Below, one piece after another: positions 20,267 through 29,447 of a stretch of 64,000 bases of DNA. The position numbers and the translations under genes were made by a program. The stretch comes from Gemmatimonas groenlandica (GTDB taxonomy: Bacteria; Gemmatimonadota; Gemmatimonadetes; Gemmatimonadales; Gemmatimonadaceae), in NCBI RefSeq assembly GCF_013004105.1, contig NZ_CP053085.1, positions 744,001-808,000 of the forward strand, written 5' to 3'. The notes beneath the pieces were generated by a model, which did not search any database, was not told the origin of the DNA, and saw only the letters and a list, made by a program, of their open reading frames with translations. Every line of letters begins with the position of its first letter. Position 1 is the stretch's first letter.

Positions 20267-21253
20267 ATGTCATCGATGCTTCCCCCGCCGCCACACGAAG
20301 ACAAGGGCGACTTCGGCCTTGGACGTGATCTGTCCAACACGCGCGGCAGTCGACTCCTGAATGCCGACGGCACGTTCAATGTTCGCCGCGAGGGCCTCTC
20401 GTGGACGCAAGGCGGTAGCCTGTATCACGATGCCCTGACCGTGACCTGGGGCCGGTTTCTCGGCTGGACAGCGCTGATCTACGTCGGCATCAATCTGCTC
20501 TTCGCCGCAGTCTTTCTGCTGCTCGGCAACGACGCCCTCAGCGGTGCGTCGGTCGATCACTCCGGTGGTCTGTTCTGGCGCGCGTTCTTCTTCAGTGTGC
20601 AAACCTTCGCGACGATCGGCTACGGGACGATCGTCGCCAATGGCGTAGCTGGCAATCTCGTCGTCACCGCCGAGGCGTTGGTGGGCCTGATGGCGCAAGC
20701 CCTGATCACGGGGCTCCTGTTTGCGCGATTCGCACGCCCGACGATGGCGCTGCAGTTCAGCTCTGTCGCCGTGATCGCGCCATTCAACGGCGGGACGGCA
20801 CTCATGTTTCGCATTGCCAATCGTCGCAGGAACGAACTGATCGAGCTGGAAGCGCAAGTGACGGTGACCTTACGCGACACCGACAGCGATGGCGGTGGCC
20901 GTCGCTACTATCCTCTGGCTCTCGACCGCCGTGCCGTGAGCTTCCTGCCGACCACGTGGACGCTGGTCCATCCAATAACCGCCGACAGTCCGCTCTGGGG
21001 AATGTCGGCGGGCGATCTGCATGCGCGGGAGGCAGAGATCCTCGTGCTCATGCACGGCACCGACGAGACGTTCGCGACCCGCGTCTCGTCACGACGTTCG
21101 TATCGCAGCGACGAGTTGGTGTGGGGCGCCAAGTTTCGCAACATTCTGCAGACGTCACGCGCCGACGGCGGCGTCTCCGTCGATCTGACGCAGATCGATC
21201 TGCACGACGCGGTCGACCTTCCGTCGCTGGCCGCGCCGCACGAACGCCCCTGA
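20267..21253 (+). CDS. Inward-rectifier-type potassium channel (KirBac family)
   Basis: 328 aa. TM1 spans ~63-87, the pore helix and selectivity filter ATIGYGT ~105-121 (TIGYG at 116-120), and TM2 ~128-153. Only two membrane helices are present, followed by a large cytoplasmic beta-sandwich domain (155-328), as in KirBac1.1. Landmarks there are SSVAVIAPFNGGTALMFRIA, RRNELIELEAQVTV, FLPTTWTLVHPI and the DE-type loop LVLMHGTDETFATRV. It should pass K+ across the inner membrane, gated by its cytoplasmic domain. No regulator is adjacent. It converges with the rhodanese gene, with a 1-bp gap. Confidence 0.95.
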   Translation: MSSMLPPPPHEDKGDFGLGRDLSNTRGSRLLNADGTFNVRREGLSWTQGGSLYHDALTVTWGRFLGWTALIYVGINLLFAAVFLLLGNDALSGASVDHSGGLFWRAFFFSVQTFATIGYGTIVANGVAGNLVVTAEALVGLMAQALITGLLFARFARPTMALQFSSVAVIAPFNGGTALMFRIANRRRNELIELEAQVTVTLRDTDSDGGGRRYYPLALDRRAVSFLPTTWTLVHPITADSPLWGMSAGDLHAREAEILVLMHGTDETFATRVSSRRSYRSDELVWGAKFRNILQTSRADGGVSVDLTQIDLHDAVDLPSLAAPHERP

Positions 21254-21254
21254 C

Positions 21255-22175
21255 CTACTTGCCCGGCGGGCCCACCACCGGCAAGCGCGCCGTGCCGCTC
21301 CACTCCTGGAACGAGCCGTCGAACATGCGCGCATCGTGCCCGAGCATCGTCGCCACGAACCAGAGCAGTGTCGCCTGCTGCCCGATGTGGCAATAGGTGA
21401 TCACCGGCTTACTCTGATCCACGCCAGCGTCGGCGAACAACGTCTTCAGTTCGCTGACCGGCTTCAGATAGCCATTCGTACTTACGCTTGACAGCGGCAC
21501 GTTCACCGCGGTCGGGATATGCCCAGGACGCGGATAGCCGCCGCCGTCACCGTTGAAGAATCTGGTCAGGCGCGCGTCCACGATGTGACGCGTGTTGTCT
21601 TTCGTGGCGGCTTCCACCTGTGCGATCGTGGCGATGATATCCGGACGCAGCTTCGGCGTAAACGTCGCCGAAGGCGCGGCGCCAGGAGCGTCGGTCGTCA
21701 CGGCGCGCGACTCGCTCTTCCACGCCTGATAGCTGCCGTTCAACAGCGAGATGCGATCCATCGCGCCGAGGTACGCGAGTGTGATGAATACGCGCGTAGC
21801 GGATTGCAGCGCGCCATCATGGGGAATCACGATCACGCGCGTCCGGTCGCCGATGCCGTTACGCACGGCCCACGCGGTCAGTTGCTCCACGCCCGCCAAC
21901 TGCAGCGTGAGGCCACCGGGCACGTTCGGCAGCGCCACTTCGTCGAGTGCGGTGTGGCGGGCGCCTGCAATGTGACCGCTGTCGTACTGCGCCTTGCTGC
22001 CCACGTGCAGCATCACGAGATCGCGATCGTTCTGGTGCTCGGCCAGCCAGGCGGTGGTCACGAGCATGTTCGCCGGGTTCGGAGCGGGCATCGCGCGGGG
22101 GGGAGCGTGATGGCAGGCACCGGCCGCGAGCGCGCTCGCGGCCACGGCGACGGAAGCGACGAGGCGCCGCATCAC
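21255..22175 (-). CDS. Lipoprotein tandem rhodanese (sulfurtransferase)
   Basis: 306 aa with a lipoprotein signal (ALAAGACHHAPP). Two rhodanese domains follow: the first (~40-150, VTTAWLAEHQNDRDLVMLHV, SGHIAGARHTALDEV) has no active-site Cys. The second (~180-300, IVDARLTRF, PGHIPTAVNVPLSSV) has catalytic C262 in VITYCHIGQQATLLW. This is the plan of thiosulfate and 3-mercaptopyruvate sulfurtransferases. Export and lipid anchoring place it in the periplasm. Its start overlaps the end of the M16 gene upstream by 4 bp, so it shares an operon with the peptidase pair. Confidence 0.92.
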   Translation of the reverse strand: MMRRLVASVAVAASALAAGACHHAPPRAMPAPNPANMLVTTAWLAEHQNDRDLVMLHVGSKAQYDSGHIAGARHTALDEVALPNVPGGLTLQLAGVEQLTAWAVRNGIGDRTRVIVIPHDGALQSATRVFITLAYLGAMDRISLLNGSYQAWKSESRAVTTDAPGAAPSATFTPKLRPDIIATIAQVEAATKDNTRHIVDARLTRFFNGDGGGYPRPGHIPTAVNVPLSSVSTNGYLKPVSELKTLFADAGVDQSKPVITYCHIGQQATLLWFVATMLGHDARMFDGSFQEWSGTARLPVVGPPGK

Positions 22176-23629
22176 GGCGTGATTACCGGACGGCCACGTG
22201 AGTCACGCACTTCGACCGGCGCGATGCCGGTGGCCTTGAGCGTGGGTTCGATAGTCGCGCGATCGCCGGCAATCACGATAGTGAGTTTGGAAGGGTCGAG
22301 GTACTTGTTGGCGACGCGCTGTGCTGACTGCACGGTGACCGCGCCGATGCCGGCGTTGAAGGCGCTGAGCGTCGTGAGTGGCAAGCCATACGGAATCAGC
22401 TGCGAGAGCTGCGCCGCGATGTCACCGGTGGATTCGAAGTTCTCGGCGTACCCGAGCTGCAGGTAACGCTTCGCCTTGGCGAGTTCTTCGGCCGGCAGCG
22501 GATCACGAATCGCCTTGAGTTCACGCATGAACTCGATGAGCGCGGAATCGGTCTTGGCCGATACCACTTCCGCGTTGGCGCGGAACGGACCGGCCTCTTT
22601 GCGCATGGTGAAGCTCGAGCCAGCACCGTAGGTATAGCCTTTCTTCTCACGCAGCGTGTTGTTCAGGCGCGAGGTGAACGAACCGCCCAGCGCCGTGTTC
22701 ACCACCATGAGGGGGTAGTAGTCCGGCGTGCTGCGCGCGACGCCAAGTCCGCCGAGACGAAAGCTCGACTGCGCAGCTTTGGGCTTGTCCACGATGAAGA
22801 TGGTCGTGGCCTTTCCACCAGCACTGGCCGGTGCCGACTTCGCCGGGAGCGTCGGTAGCGCGCCACGTGTCCACGCGCCGAACGCGCGACGCGCCAGCGA
22901 TTCCGCCTCGGCCACGGACAAATCACCGACGATCACCAGCGTCGCGTTGTTCGGGCGGTACCACGTTTTCCAGAACGTCTGTACGTCTTCGCGGCTGAGG
23001 CTCTCGGTGCTCTCCTTGGTGCCGATAGTGCTTTGGCCGTAGGGGTGCGCCTCGCCGTACACCAACGCCGCGAAGGCGCGATCGGCCATGGCCGGTCCAC
23101 GATCCTGTTCCTGCAGCAAGCCGGTGGTGCGCTCGCTCTTGAGGCGGAGGAATTCCTTGTCGGCGAATGTGGGACGCAGCGCGACGTCGGCCATGAGCCC
23201 CATCGCACTGTCGAGCGTCGCCTTGGTAGAATGCATCGCGATCGTGCTCTGCTCGAAGCCGGCGCTGGTGCGCAGGCCGATCGCCAGAAATCCGATCTGC
23301 TCGGCCAGTCCGAGCGCATCACGCGTACCGGCCCCTTCGTCGAGCAGGTTCGCAGTGAGCGTAGCCAGTCCGGCCTTGCCCTTGGGGTCGGCCTCGGCGC
23401 CAGTGCGAATCACGAGCGACGCGTCCACCACCGGAATCTCGTGCTGCTCGACGATCACCAGCCTGAGTCCGTTGGGCAACACGCGCTCGGTAATCGTGGG
23501 CAGCGTGAGCGGCTTCGGCGCGGTCAGCTTGGGCGGCGTGGTCGATGCCGGTTGCGCCAGCACGGCCTGCGCGGAAAGCATCACCGGCGCTGACGCCAGC
23601 GACGCGAGAACCATCAGTGTGCGGCGCAT
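22172..23629 (-). CDS. M16-family peptidase homologue lacking the zinc site (regulatory subunit)
   Basis: 485 aa with signal peptide (LASLASAPVMLSAQAVLA). The N-terminal M16 domain reads LPNGLRLVIVEQHEIPVVDA, but the place of the HxxEH zinc motif holds TANLLDEGAGTRDA, so metal cannot be bound in the usual way. The C-terminal M16 domain (~250-480) has LRLGGLGVARSTPDYYPLMV and EKKGYTYGAGSSF, containing the R/Y-type pair used to bind substrate in the partner. In paired M16 enzymes one subunit carries zinc and the other completes the chamber. The adjacent upstream gene supplies the zinc-bearing subunit; stop and start overlap (TGATG). Confidence 0.9.
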   Translation of the reverse strand: MRRTLMVLASLASAPVMLSAQAVLAQPASTTPPKLTAPKPLTLPTITERVLPNGLRLVIVEQHEIPVVDASLVIRTGAEADPKGKAGLATLTANLLDEGAGTRDALGLAEQIGFLAIGLRTSAGFEQSTIAMHSTKATLDSAMGLMADVALRPTFADKEFLRLKSERTTGLLQEQDRGPAMADRAFAALVYGEAHPYGQSTIGTKESTESLSREDVQTFWKTWYRPNNATLVIVGDLSVAEAESLARRAFGAWTRGALPTLPAKSAPASAGGKATTIFIVDKPKAAQSSFRLGGLGVARSTPDYYPLMVVNTALGGSFTSRLNNTLREKKGYTYGAGSSFTMRKEAGPFRANAEVVSAKTDSALIEFMRELKAIRDPLPAEELAKAKRYLQLGYAENFESTGDIAAQLSQLIPYGLPLTTLSAFNAGIGAVTVQSAQRVANKYLDPSKLTIVIAGDRATIEPTLKATGIAPVEVRDSRGRPVITP

Positions 23630-25011
23630 CAGCGGAGGTCTCCTGCGATCAACGCGAGTTCCTTCTTGCCTTCCGGCACCACCGTGAGCACGATCTTCGG
23701 CTGGCCGGCCACGTACTGCTTCGCCACGCGCTGGATGTCAGCGAGTGTCAGCGACTCGTAGCGCTCGAGGTCCTTGGCCATGTAGTCGGGCGTGCCCGTG
23801 AAGTAGTTGTAGTAACTGAGCTGCGTCGCCTTGCCGAGGACGCTCGACAAGCGGTCGATGGTGCTGGCGCGCATGCCGTTCTTCACGCGAATCAACTCGC
23901 GTTCGGTCACGCCACGTGCGGCCACGTCCGCGATCGCCTTCGCGATCTCGACGTCGAGCTCACGCGGATGCACGCCGGGCTTGGCGGTCGCCGTCAGCAT
24001 GATCATGCCATCGAGCTTGCTCGAGCTGTTGCCCATACTGACGTCTTGCGCGATCTGCTTCTCGTACACGAGCGTACGGTACAGACGCGAGCTCTTGCCA
24101 CCGGCAATGATGTCGGTGAGCGCATCGAGCGCGGCATCGTCGGGGCTGAACGCCTTCACGCTGTGCCACACATAGTACGCACGCGGCAACTGCACACGGT
24201 CTTCCATCATCATCACGGTATCCTTCTTCAGCGCCACCGCGGGTACGACCGGTCGCGCAATCTCAGCGTTCCGCGGGACGTTGCCGAAATACTTGCGCAC
24301 CCAGGTCTTGGCTGAGTCGGCGTTGAAGTCACCGGCGATGGTGATCGTGGCGTTGTTGGGCGCGTAGTACTGACGGAAGAAATCGCTCACGTCGGTGACC
24401 GACGCGGCGCTCAGGTCGGCCAGCGAACCGATCACCGGCCAAGAGTACGGATGATTCGACGGAAACATTACCGGCAGGATCGTTTCGTAGGCGCGTCCGT
24501 ACGGCACATTGTCGTAGCTCTGCCGCCGCTCGTTCTTCACCACGTCGCGCTGCAGGTCGAGCTTTTCCTTGTCCATGGTCGGCAGCAGCCATCCCATGCG
24601 ATCGGCGTCGAGCCAGAGCATGAGGGGCAGGGCGTTCGACGGACCGGTTTCGTAGTAGTTCGTGCGATCGAAGTTGGTCGAGCCGTTGTTGCTGGCGCCG
24701 GCCGCTTCGAGCCATTCGTCGAACTTGCCGACGGGCACGTTCTGCGAGCCCATGAACATCACATGCTCGAACAGGTGTGCGAAGCCGGTGCGGCCTCGCT
24801 TCTCGTCGCCAGAGCCGACCTTGTAGAAGTTCTCCACGGCCACGATCGGGACCGAGCGATCCACGTGCAGGATCACTTCGAGTCCGTTGGGCAGGGTGAA
24901 CTTCTCGTAGGGAATCGTCGGCGCCTTTTGCGCGGAGGCGAGGCCAACGGAGGTTCCGAGCGCCAGCAGACAGGCTGCCGTGAAGAAACCGACGCGATAC
25001 CGCAGGGTCAT
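23629..25011 (-). CDS. M16-family zinc metallopeptidase (catalytic subunit)
   Basis: 460 aa from ATG 25011; the longer frame (to 25077) runs through the divergent promoter region. A signal peptide (FFTAACLLALGTSVGLASAQ) precedes FTLPNGLEVILHVD. The inverted zinc motif HLFEH (H79, E82, H83) is intact, with LQRDVVKNERRQSYDN about 75 residues later providing the third ligand. The C-terminal domain has WHSVKAFSPDDAALD and AGGKSSRLYRTLV. It is expected to form a heterodimer in the periplasm with the zinc-less product of the next gene. Confidence 0.93.
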   Translation of the reverse strand: MTLRYRVGFFTAACLLALGTSVGLASAQKAPTIPYEKFTLPNGLEVILHVDRSVPIVAVENFYKVGSGDEKRGRTGFAHLFEHVMFMGSQNVPVGKFDEWLEAAGASNNGSTNFDRTNYYETGPSNALPLMLWLDADRMGWLLPTMDKEKLDLQRDVVKNERRQSYDNVPYGRAYETILPVMFPSNHPYSWPVIGSLADLSAASVTDVSDFFRQYYAPNNATITIAGDFNADSAKTWVRKYFGNVPRNAEIARPVVPAVALKKDTVMMMEDRVQLPRAYYVWHSVKAFSPDDAALDALTDIIAGGKSSRLYRTLVYEKQIAQDVSMGNSSSKLDGMIMLTATAKPGVHPRELDVEIAKAIADVAARGVTERELIRVKNGMRASTIDRLSSVLGKATQLSYYNYFTGTPDYMAKDLERYESLTLADIQRVAKQYVAGQPKIVLTVVPEGKKELALIAGDLR

Positions 25012-25075
25012 GGTTCGGAAAGTCGAAGAGGGGTCGCTGGTAGCGCTGGAAATGTACACAAGCCACTTTGGCGCC

Positions 25076-26452
25076 ATGGATATACACGCGCCCCAGCCGG
25101 TCGGTTACGCGGCCCGCCTCGGCCTCTTCTCGGGCACCATGCTGGTGGTCGGCGGCATCATCGGCTCCGGTATCTTCCTGTCCCCGTCGGTGGTAGCCCA
25201 GCGAGTCGGCACGGCGCCGCTTACACTGGCCGCCTGGGGCATCGGTGCGGTCGTCGCCATCATCGGTGGCTTCGTGTACGCCGAACTGGGCGCCCGACGC
25301 CCGCAGGCGGGGGGCACCTACGTCTATCTGCGAGAGGCCTTCGGCACACTGCCGGCGTTTCTCTATGGCTGGGCGCTGTTCCTGATCATGGCAACCGGGG
25401 CTATCGCCGCCGTGGCGATGACCGGCGCCAGCTATCTGGCCACGCTACTGGGGTGGGCGCCGGAGAATGCACGCGCCATCGCCATCGCCTTGATCGTGAT
25501 GTTGACGCTGCTGAACGTCTTGGGCGTGAACATCGGGGCCACTACCGGCAACGTGCTGACCGTGCTCAAGTTGTCGGCCATCGCGATCCTGGTGGTGGCA
25601 GCGCTGATCATGTCGCCGGCGAACGCGTTGCCGGTGCCCACGGTCGCCGCCGCGCCGTTGATGCCTCCGCAAGGCCTCACCGCCACGGTGGTGGCGATGG
25701 GCGCCGCGCTGGTTCCGGTGCTCTTCTCCTTCGGCGGGTGGCAGCAGACCAATGCCGTGGCCGAAGAGTTGCGCGATCCCGCGCGTACGTTGCCCCGTGC
25801 CCTGATTCTGGGCGTGCTCATCGTGGCCGCCACGTATCTGCTGGTGAACGTCGCCTATCTGCGTGCTCTTGGCGTCGCGGGACTTGCCGCCAGCACCGCG
25901 CCGGCCGCCGACACCATGTTCGTGTACCTCGGCCCGGCCGGGCGCACCCTGATCACGTGCGGCATCGTCGCGTCCACTATCGGCTTTCTGGGCATGGTGA
26001 TACTCATGTCGGCCCGCGTGTATCAGGCGATGGCCGCCGACGGGCTGTTCTTTCAGAGCATGGCGGCGCTGCATCCCGTCACGCGCACGCCGGTGGTGGC
26101 GTTGGTGGCACAAGGTGCCGTCGCGCTGGTGCTGCTGCTGACGGGCACGTACGGCCAACTGCTGGACTACGTCGTGTTCGCCGACTGGATCTTCTTCGGC
26201 TCCACGGCTGCCACGTTGTTCGTGTTGCGGCGGCGTGACGCGCATCGCGACGGACCCGCGTTGGTGCAGGCGCCGGGACATCCGGTCACGACACTGATTT
26301 TCATTGCGGCTGCGATCTACGTCGTCCTCGGGTCGATCATCTCGAACCCCGGCAACGCGGCGCGCGGCGCCGGTCTGCTCGCGCTTGGCGTGCCGGTCTA
26401 CCTTTACTGGAACGGGCGGCGTACGGCGTCGCGGCCGCCGGCCACCCCGTGA
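25076..26452 (+). CDS. APC-superfamily amino acid permease
   Basis: 458 aa from ATG 25076 (an in-frame ATG at 25052 is possible; no clear ribosome site for either). About 12 membrane segments. The first, LGLFSGTMLVVGGIIGSGIF, carries the GxxIGSGIF motif typical of LAT/YfnA-type amino acid transporters. FVYAELGARRPQAGG after TM2 and FSFGGWQQTNAVAEEL in TM6 fit the same group. It likely exchanges or imports amino acids across the inner membrane. The substrate is not determinable. It is divergent from the M16 genes and coupled by a GTGA overlap to the MOSC gene. Confidence 0.92.
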   Translation: MDIHAPQPVGYAARLGLFSGTMLVVGGIIGSGIFLSPSVVAQRVGTAPLTLAAWGIGAVVAIIGGFVYAELGARRPQAGGTYVYLREAFGTLPAFLYGWALFLIMATGAIAAVAMTGASYLATLLGWAPENARAIAIALIVMLTLLNVLGVNIGATTGNVLTVLKLSAIAILVVAALIMSPANALPVPTVAAAPLMPPQGLTATVVAMGAALVPVLFSFGGWQQTNAVAEELRDPARTLPRALILGVLIVAATYLLVNVAYLRALGVAGLAASTAPAADTMFVYLGPAGRTLITCGIVASTIGFLGMVILMSARVYQAMAADGLFFQSMAALHPVTRTPVVALVAQGAVALVLLLTGTYGQLLDYVVFADWIFFGSTAATLFVLRRRDAHRDGPALVQAPGHPVTTLIFIAAAIYVVLGSIISNPGNAARGAGLLALGVPVYLYWNGRRTASRPPATP

Positions 26453-27321
26453 ACGCACACGCAACCGCGGACACCACCGTGCGCGTCGCTGCGCTCTTCG
26501 TTCATCCGCTCAAATCGGCAGCGGGTATTCGCGTGCAGGAGCTTACGCTGGACGAACGCGGCGCGGTTGGCGATCGCCGATGGATCTTGGCCGACTCCAA
26601 CGGCGCGATGATCACCGCGCGCGAGACGCACCGCCTCGTGCTGATTCGCCCGTCGTTCCTCACGGACGATCGCCACGGTGGCATCCGGCTCACGGCCCCC
26701 GGTTTGCCACCGCTGGATGTGCCGACCGAGTGGATAAATCGCGCTGCGCGGACCCAGACCGTGCGCGTGTGGGATGACGACGTCGTCGCGCATGACGTCG
26801 GGGACATCGCCGCCGCCTGGTGCTCCGCGGCGGCCGGACGCGCCTGCCGGCTGCTGCGACTGGCTGACGTGGATCGCCGACCGCTCGCGCCGCGCTTTGC
26901 GGGAACGATCGACGCGCACGCCCGCTACGTGGCCATGTCGGACGGTGCGCCGCTGCTGTTGCTTGGTATGGCCAGCATCGACGCCCTCAATGCGCGTCTG
27001 CTCGAGAGCGGCCACGCTGATGTGATGGATCTTCGTCGGTTCCGCGCCAATGTGCTCGTGGCCGGCACGCGGCCACACGACGAAGACACGTGGCGCGATA
27101 TCCGGATTGGCGACGTGTCACTGAGCGTAGTCTCGGCCTGCACGCGCTGCGTGCTCACGACCGTCGATCCCGACTCGGCCGAGAGCGGTCATGAGCCGCT
27201 GCGTGCGTTCGCACAGTATCGTCGCGCCGACGGCGGTGTCATTTTCGGCATGAACACGACGCATCGCGCCGCCGGCGTGATCCGCATTGGCGACGAACTG
27301 CAGGTGCTCAGTCTTCGCTAG
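26449..27321 (+). CDS. MOSC-domain protein (YcbX/mARC-like)
   Basis: 290 aa from GTG 26449, overlapping the permease stop. The N-terminal MOSC beta-barrel (ALFVHPLKSAAGIRVQELTL, GDRRWILADSNG) leads to the catalytic MOSC domain with LRRFRANVLVAG, VSACTRCVLTTVDPDS and FGMNTTHRAAGVIRIGD. The Cys in ACTRC is the expected molybdenum ligand. Relatives reduce N-hydroxylated compounds using Mo cofactor and a redox partner. The iron-sulfur domain present in some YcbX proteins is absent. With moaC at 5.5 kb this suggests the cell makes Mo cofactor. The 3' end overlaps the convergent hydrolase by 14 bp. Confidence 0.88.
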   Translation: MNAHATADTTVRVAALFVHPLKSAAGIRVQELTLDERGAVGDRRWILADSNGAMITARETHRLVLIRPSFLTDDRHGGIRLTAPGLPPLDVPTEWINRAARTQTVRVWDDDVVAHDVGDIAAAWCSAAAGRACRLLRLADVDRRPLAPRFAGTIDAHARYVAMSDGAPLLLLGMASIDALNARLLESGHADVMDLRRFRANVLVAGTRPHDEDTWRDIRIGDVSLSVVSACTRCVLTTVDPDSAESGHEPLRAFAQYRRADGGVIFGMNTTHRAAGVIRIGDELQVLSLR

Positions 27322-28156
27322 CAACGCCTGCCGAGAAGTACTCGGCTACGGCGGCAATCGTGATCGGGTCGCGCAGAATCCGTCGGTGTCCAACGTGCTC
27401 CACGCGCAGGAGTGTGGAGCCAAGCCAGAATCCCGCAATCCGTTCGGCGTCCGCGAAGGGCACTTCCTTGTCGTCGAGCGCATGAATGACCAGCGCCGGT
27501 GCGGTCACCGCGCGCAGGGCGCCTTCGATATCGTCGGTGCGATAGCCGCGCGCCGTGATGCGGCGCCGGGCGTCGCGCACGAAGTGCTCGGTCGCCTTTG
27601 GCGGCAGGTGCATCGCGGCGGAAAACCGGTGCAGCACGTCGTGCAATGAGGACGGGCTGGCGATCAGCGCCGCCCGCGACAACGACAGCCCGGACGAGAG
27701 CGCCAGCGCGATACTCCCGCCACCCATGGAATGACCGACGGCCGCATGCAGGGGACCGAATGTCGCACTGACATCGATCAAGGCCTCGGCGAACCGGTAC
27801 GGATCAGACTCTTTTCCACGCGAATGCCCGTGCCCAGGCGCATCGATCGCGACCACACTGAATCCGCAGGCGAGCAGGGCAGGGGCCATCGCGGCGAATT
27901 GCGTGGCGCGTCCTTCCCAGCCGTGAATCAGCGCCACCGGTGGACCATCACCCGCCCGGAGCACCGACAGCCCGCTGGGAAGGCGTTCCCGTCGCGCCAA
28001 CGCTTCGAAGGGCGCCTCCCACTCGCGGGGCGTGAACTTGCGCGGCGTGGAGAAGATCCGGCGACTCAGGCGCGACGCCAGCGAGGGCGCGACGCGCCCG
28101 AGCGTGCGGTTCGCTCCGCGGATGATGCGGATGCCGACGGGGATGTCGTTGGCCAT
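27308..28156 (-). CDS. Alpha/beta-fold hydrolase
   Basis: 282 aa from ATG 28156, preferred to GTG 28192 because the longer form would begin inside a hairpin. Motifs: PPVALIHGWEGRATQF (oxyanion HGW), IDAPGHGHSRGK, nucleophile elbow VGHSMGGGSIAL, acid in VIHALDDKEVPF, and the catalytic His in VEHVGHRRILRDP. This pattern suits carboxylesterases or lipases of the hydrolase_4 type. The substrate is unknown. The final 14 bp overlap the end of the opposite-strand MOSC gene. Confidence 0.85.
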   Translation of the reverse strand: MANDIPVGIRIIRGANRTLGRVAPSLASRLSRRIFSTPRKFTPREWEAPFEALARRERLPSGLSVLRAGDGPPVALIHGWEGRATQFAAMAPALLACGFSVVAIDAPGHGHSRGKESDPYRFAEALIDVSATFGPLHAAVGHSMGGGSIALALSSGLSLSRAALIASPSSLHDVLHRFSAAMHLPPKATEHFVRDARRRITARGYRTDDIEGALRAVTAPALVIHALDDKEVPFADAERIAGFWLGSTLLRVEHVGHRRILRDPITIAAVAEYFSAGVASED

Positions 28157-28180
28157 ACCGAAGTATCGCAGCGATGCACG

Positions 28181-28210
28181 AAGGGCGGCCACCTGTCGGC
28201 GACCGCCCTT
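28181..28210. terminator. Hairpin after the pilin operon
   Basis: AAGGGCGG (28181-28188) and CCGCCCTT (28203-28210) form an 8-bp stem with a 14-nt loop, 50 nt after the stop of the last pilin gene on the minus strand and just before the hydrolase start. There is no strong U-run, so a terminator is plausible but unproven. Confidence 0.5.
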
Positions 28211-28259
28211 CGTGTTCCGCTCCCCCTCCCGAGGGGCCCTGCAGACTTCGACGACCGAC

Positions 28260-29447
28260 TCAGTACAGCTGCACCCAGCTGCGTTCCTTCGTGCGGGTCA
28301 AGATGGCCGATCCGCGCAGGGCGGACTCGACGGCACACTTGGACCAGTTGAACGAGGAGTTACCGACGATGTCGTTACCGTCGTTCACGTTCGCGTTGCG
28401 GGACATGATGCTGCCCCACATGTCGAAGGTACCGTTGCCCTTCGTGATATCGTCGCGAGCGATGATCAGACCAAACCACTGGAAGTTGCCCGCCAGGCGA
28501 ATGTCGCCGTTCACCAGCAGAATGCCCTGTCCGCGTCCCTTCGTGAGCTGCAGCGAACCACTCGCGTAAATGATCGGGAAGTAGTCGGTGCAGCCGGCCA
28601 CGTACCCGTTGCCGCTGCGCAACGGCTCGCCCCAGTTCGATACATCCGAGATGTCGCAGGTCGTGGCGGTGCCGACCGGTTCCGGTCCGAGGTTGCCCGC
28701 CGGCAGAGTGATATCAGCGTTCGCAACGAGCGTGTTCCAACTTTCCGTTCCGTACCGCACGTAGGTATTCGAGTCGGCGGCGGCAGCACTTTGATTGATA
28801 CCGCCCGTCACCATGTTTGTCTTTTGGATCGTGGCCGTCTTGCCCGTGGCGTAGCTGATCGCGAACGTGTCGCGGCCGGCGATGTTGGCGCACTGCGTCC
28901 AGCCGGTCGGATTGGTATTCGTACCGGTGATCTGTGCGGATCCCTTTACATCGATATTACCAGCCGTCACGATCGCGCCGCCGGGATTGATGGTGGGGTA
29001 CGCGATGCGCACCACCATGTGCGTCTGACGCTGTGCCTCAAGCGTGCCGTTGCCGATATTGGCGCGTCCGACCGACACGACCCAGAACGTCGTTTCGGTC
29101 AGTCGCTGCACGCGCACGCGCGCCGTGTCTCCTTGCGCCACGAAGACATTGGTCGAATCGATCGCTCCGACCGCCATGCCCTTCGGCGCCGGCAAGTTGC
29201 GAGCGCGATCCCACTTGGAGATCTCCTGGTTCAAACCAAACTCGGCCACGGCGAACGCGCGCTGCTCGACCAGCGTATTGCGGCCGGCGCGAAAGTCCTG
29301 CATCGCACCGAGAACCGCTCCGGTCGACAGAATCGCGAGCACTACGACGACCACCAAGGTGATCAGTAGTGCGGTACCGCGACGCACGCGCAGGGTGCGC
29401 GGCAGCTCGGTCATCTGCTCATCACTCGACGCTTCGATGTGGGTCAT
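28260..29447 (-). CDS. PilX-like pilus assembly protein
   Basis: 395 aa from ATG 29447, with GAGGAA seven nt upstream and its ATGA overlapping the previous gene. After a basic N-terminus, a hydrophobic segment (LLITLVVVVVLAILSTGAVLG, ~27-46) is followed by FRAGRNTLVEQRAFAVAEFG, the PilX-type stretch for membrane-proximal helix packing. It lacks the Gly-Phe-Thr prepilin cleavage site, as PilX_N proteins often do. The long C-terminal part (~110-395) is beta-rich and Gly/Asn/Thr-rich (GNIDVKGSAQITGTN, GNGYVAGCTDYFPIIYASG), resembling a polymer-like surface domain. It is the last gene of the minor-pilin operon. Confidence 0.78.
   Translation of the reverse strand: MTHIEASSDEQMTELPRTLRVRRGTALLITLVVVVVLAILSTGAVLGAMQDFRAGRNTLVEQRAFAVAEFGLNQEISKWDRARNLPAPKGMAVGAIDSTNVFVAQGDTARVRVQRLTETTFWVVSVGRANIGNGTLEAQRQTHMVVRIAYPTINPGGAIVTAGNIDVKGSAQITGTNTNPTGWTQCANIAGRDTFAISYATGKTATIQKTNMVTGGINQSAAAADSNTYVRYGTESWNTLVANADITLPAGNLGPEPVGTATTCDISDVSNWGEPLRSGNGYVAGCTDYFPIIYASGSLQLTKGRGQGILLVNGDIRLAGNFQWFGLIIARDDITKGNGTFDMWGSIMSRNANVNDGNDIVGNSSFNWSKCAVESALRGSAILTRTKERSWVQLY

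Noticed and set aside
24451-26238. 595-codon plus-strand open frame overlapping the M16 and permease genes
   Set aside because: It is out of frame with the permease, has shadow-type composition, and starts inside the opposite-strand peptidase gene.
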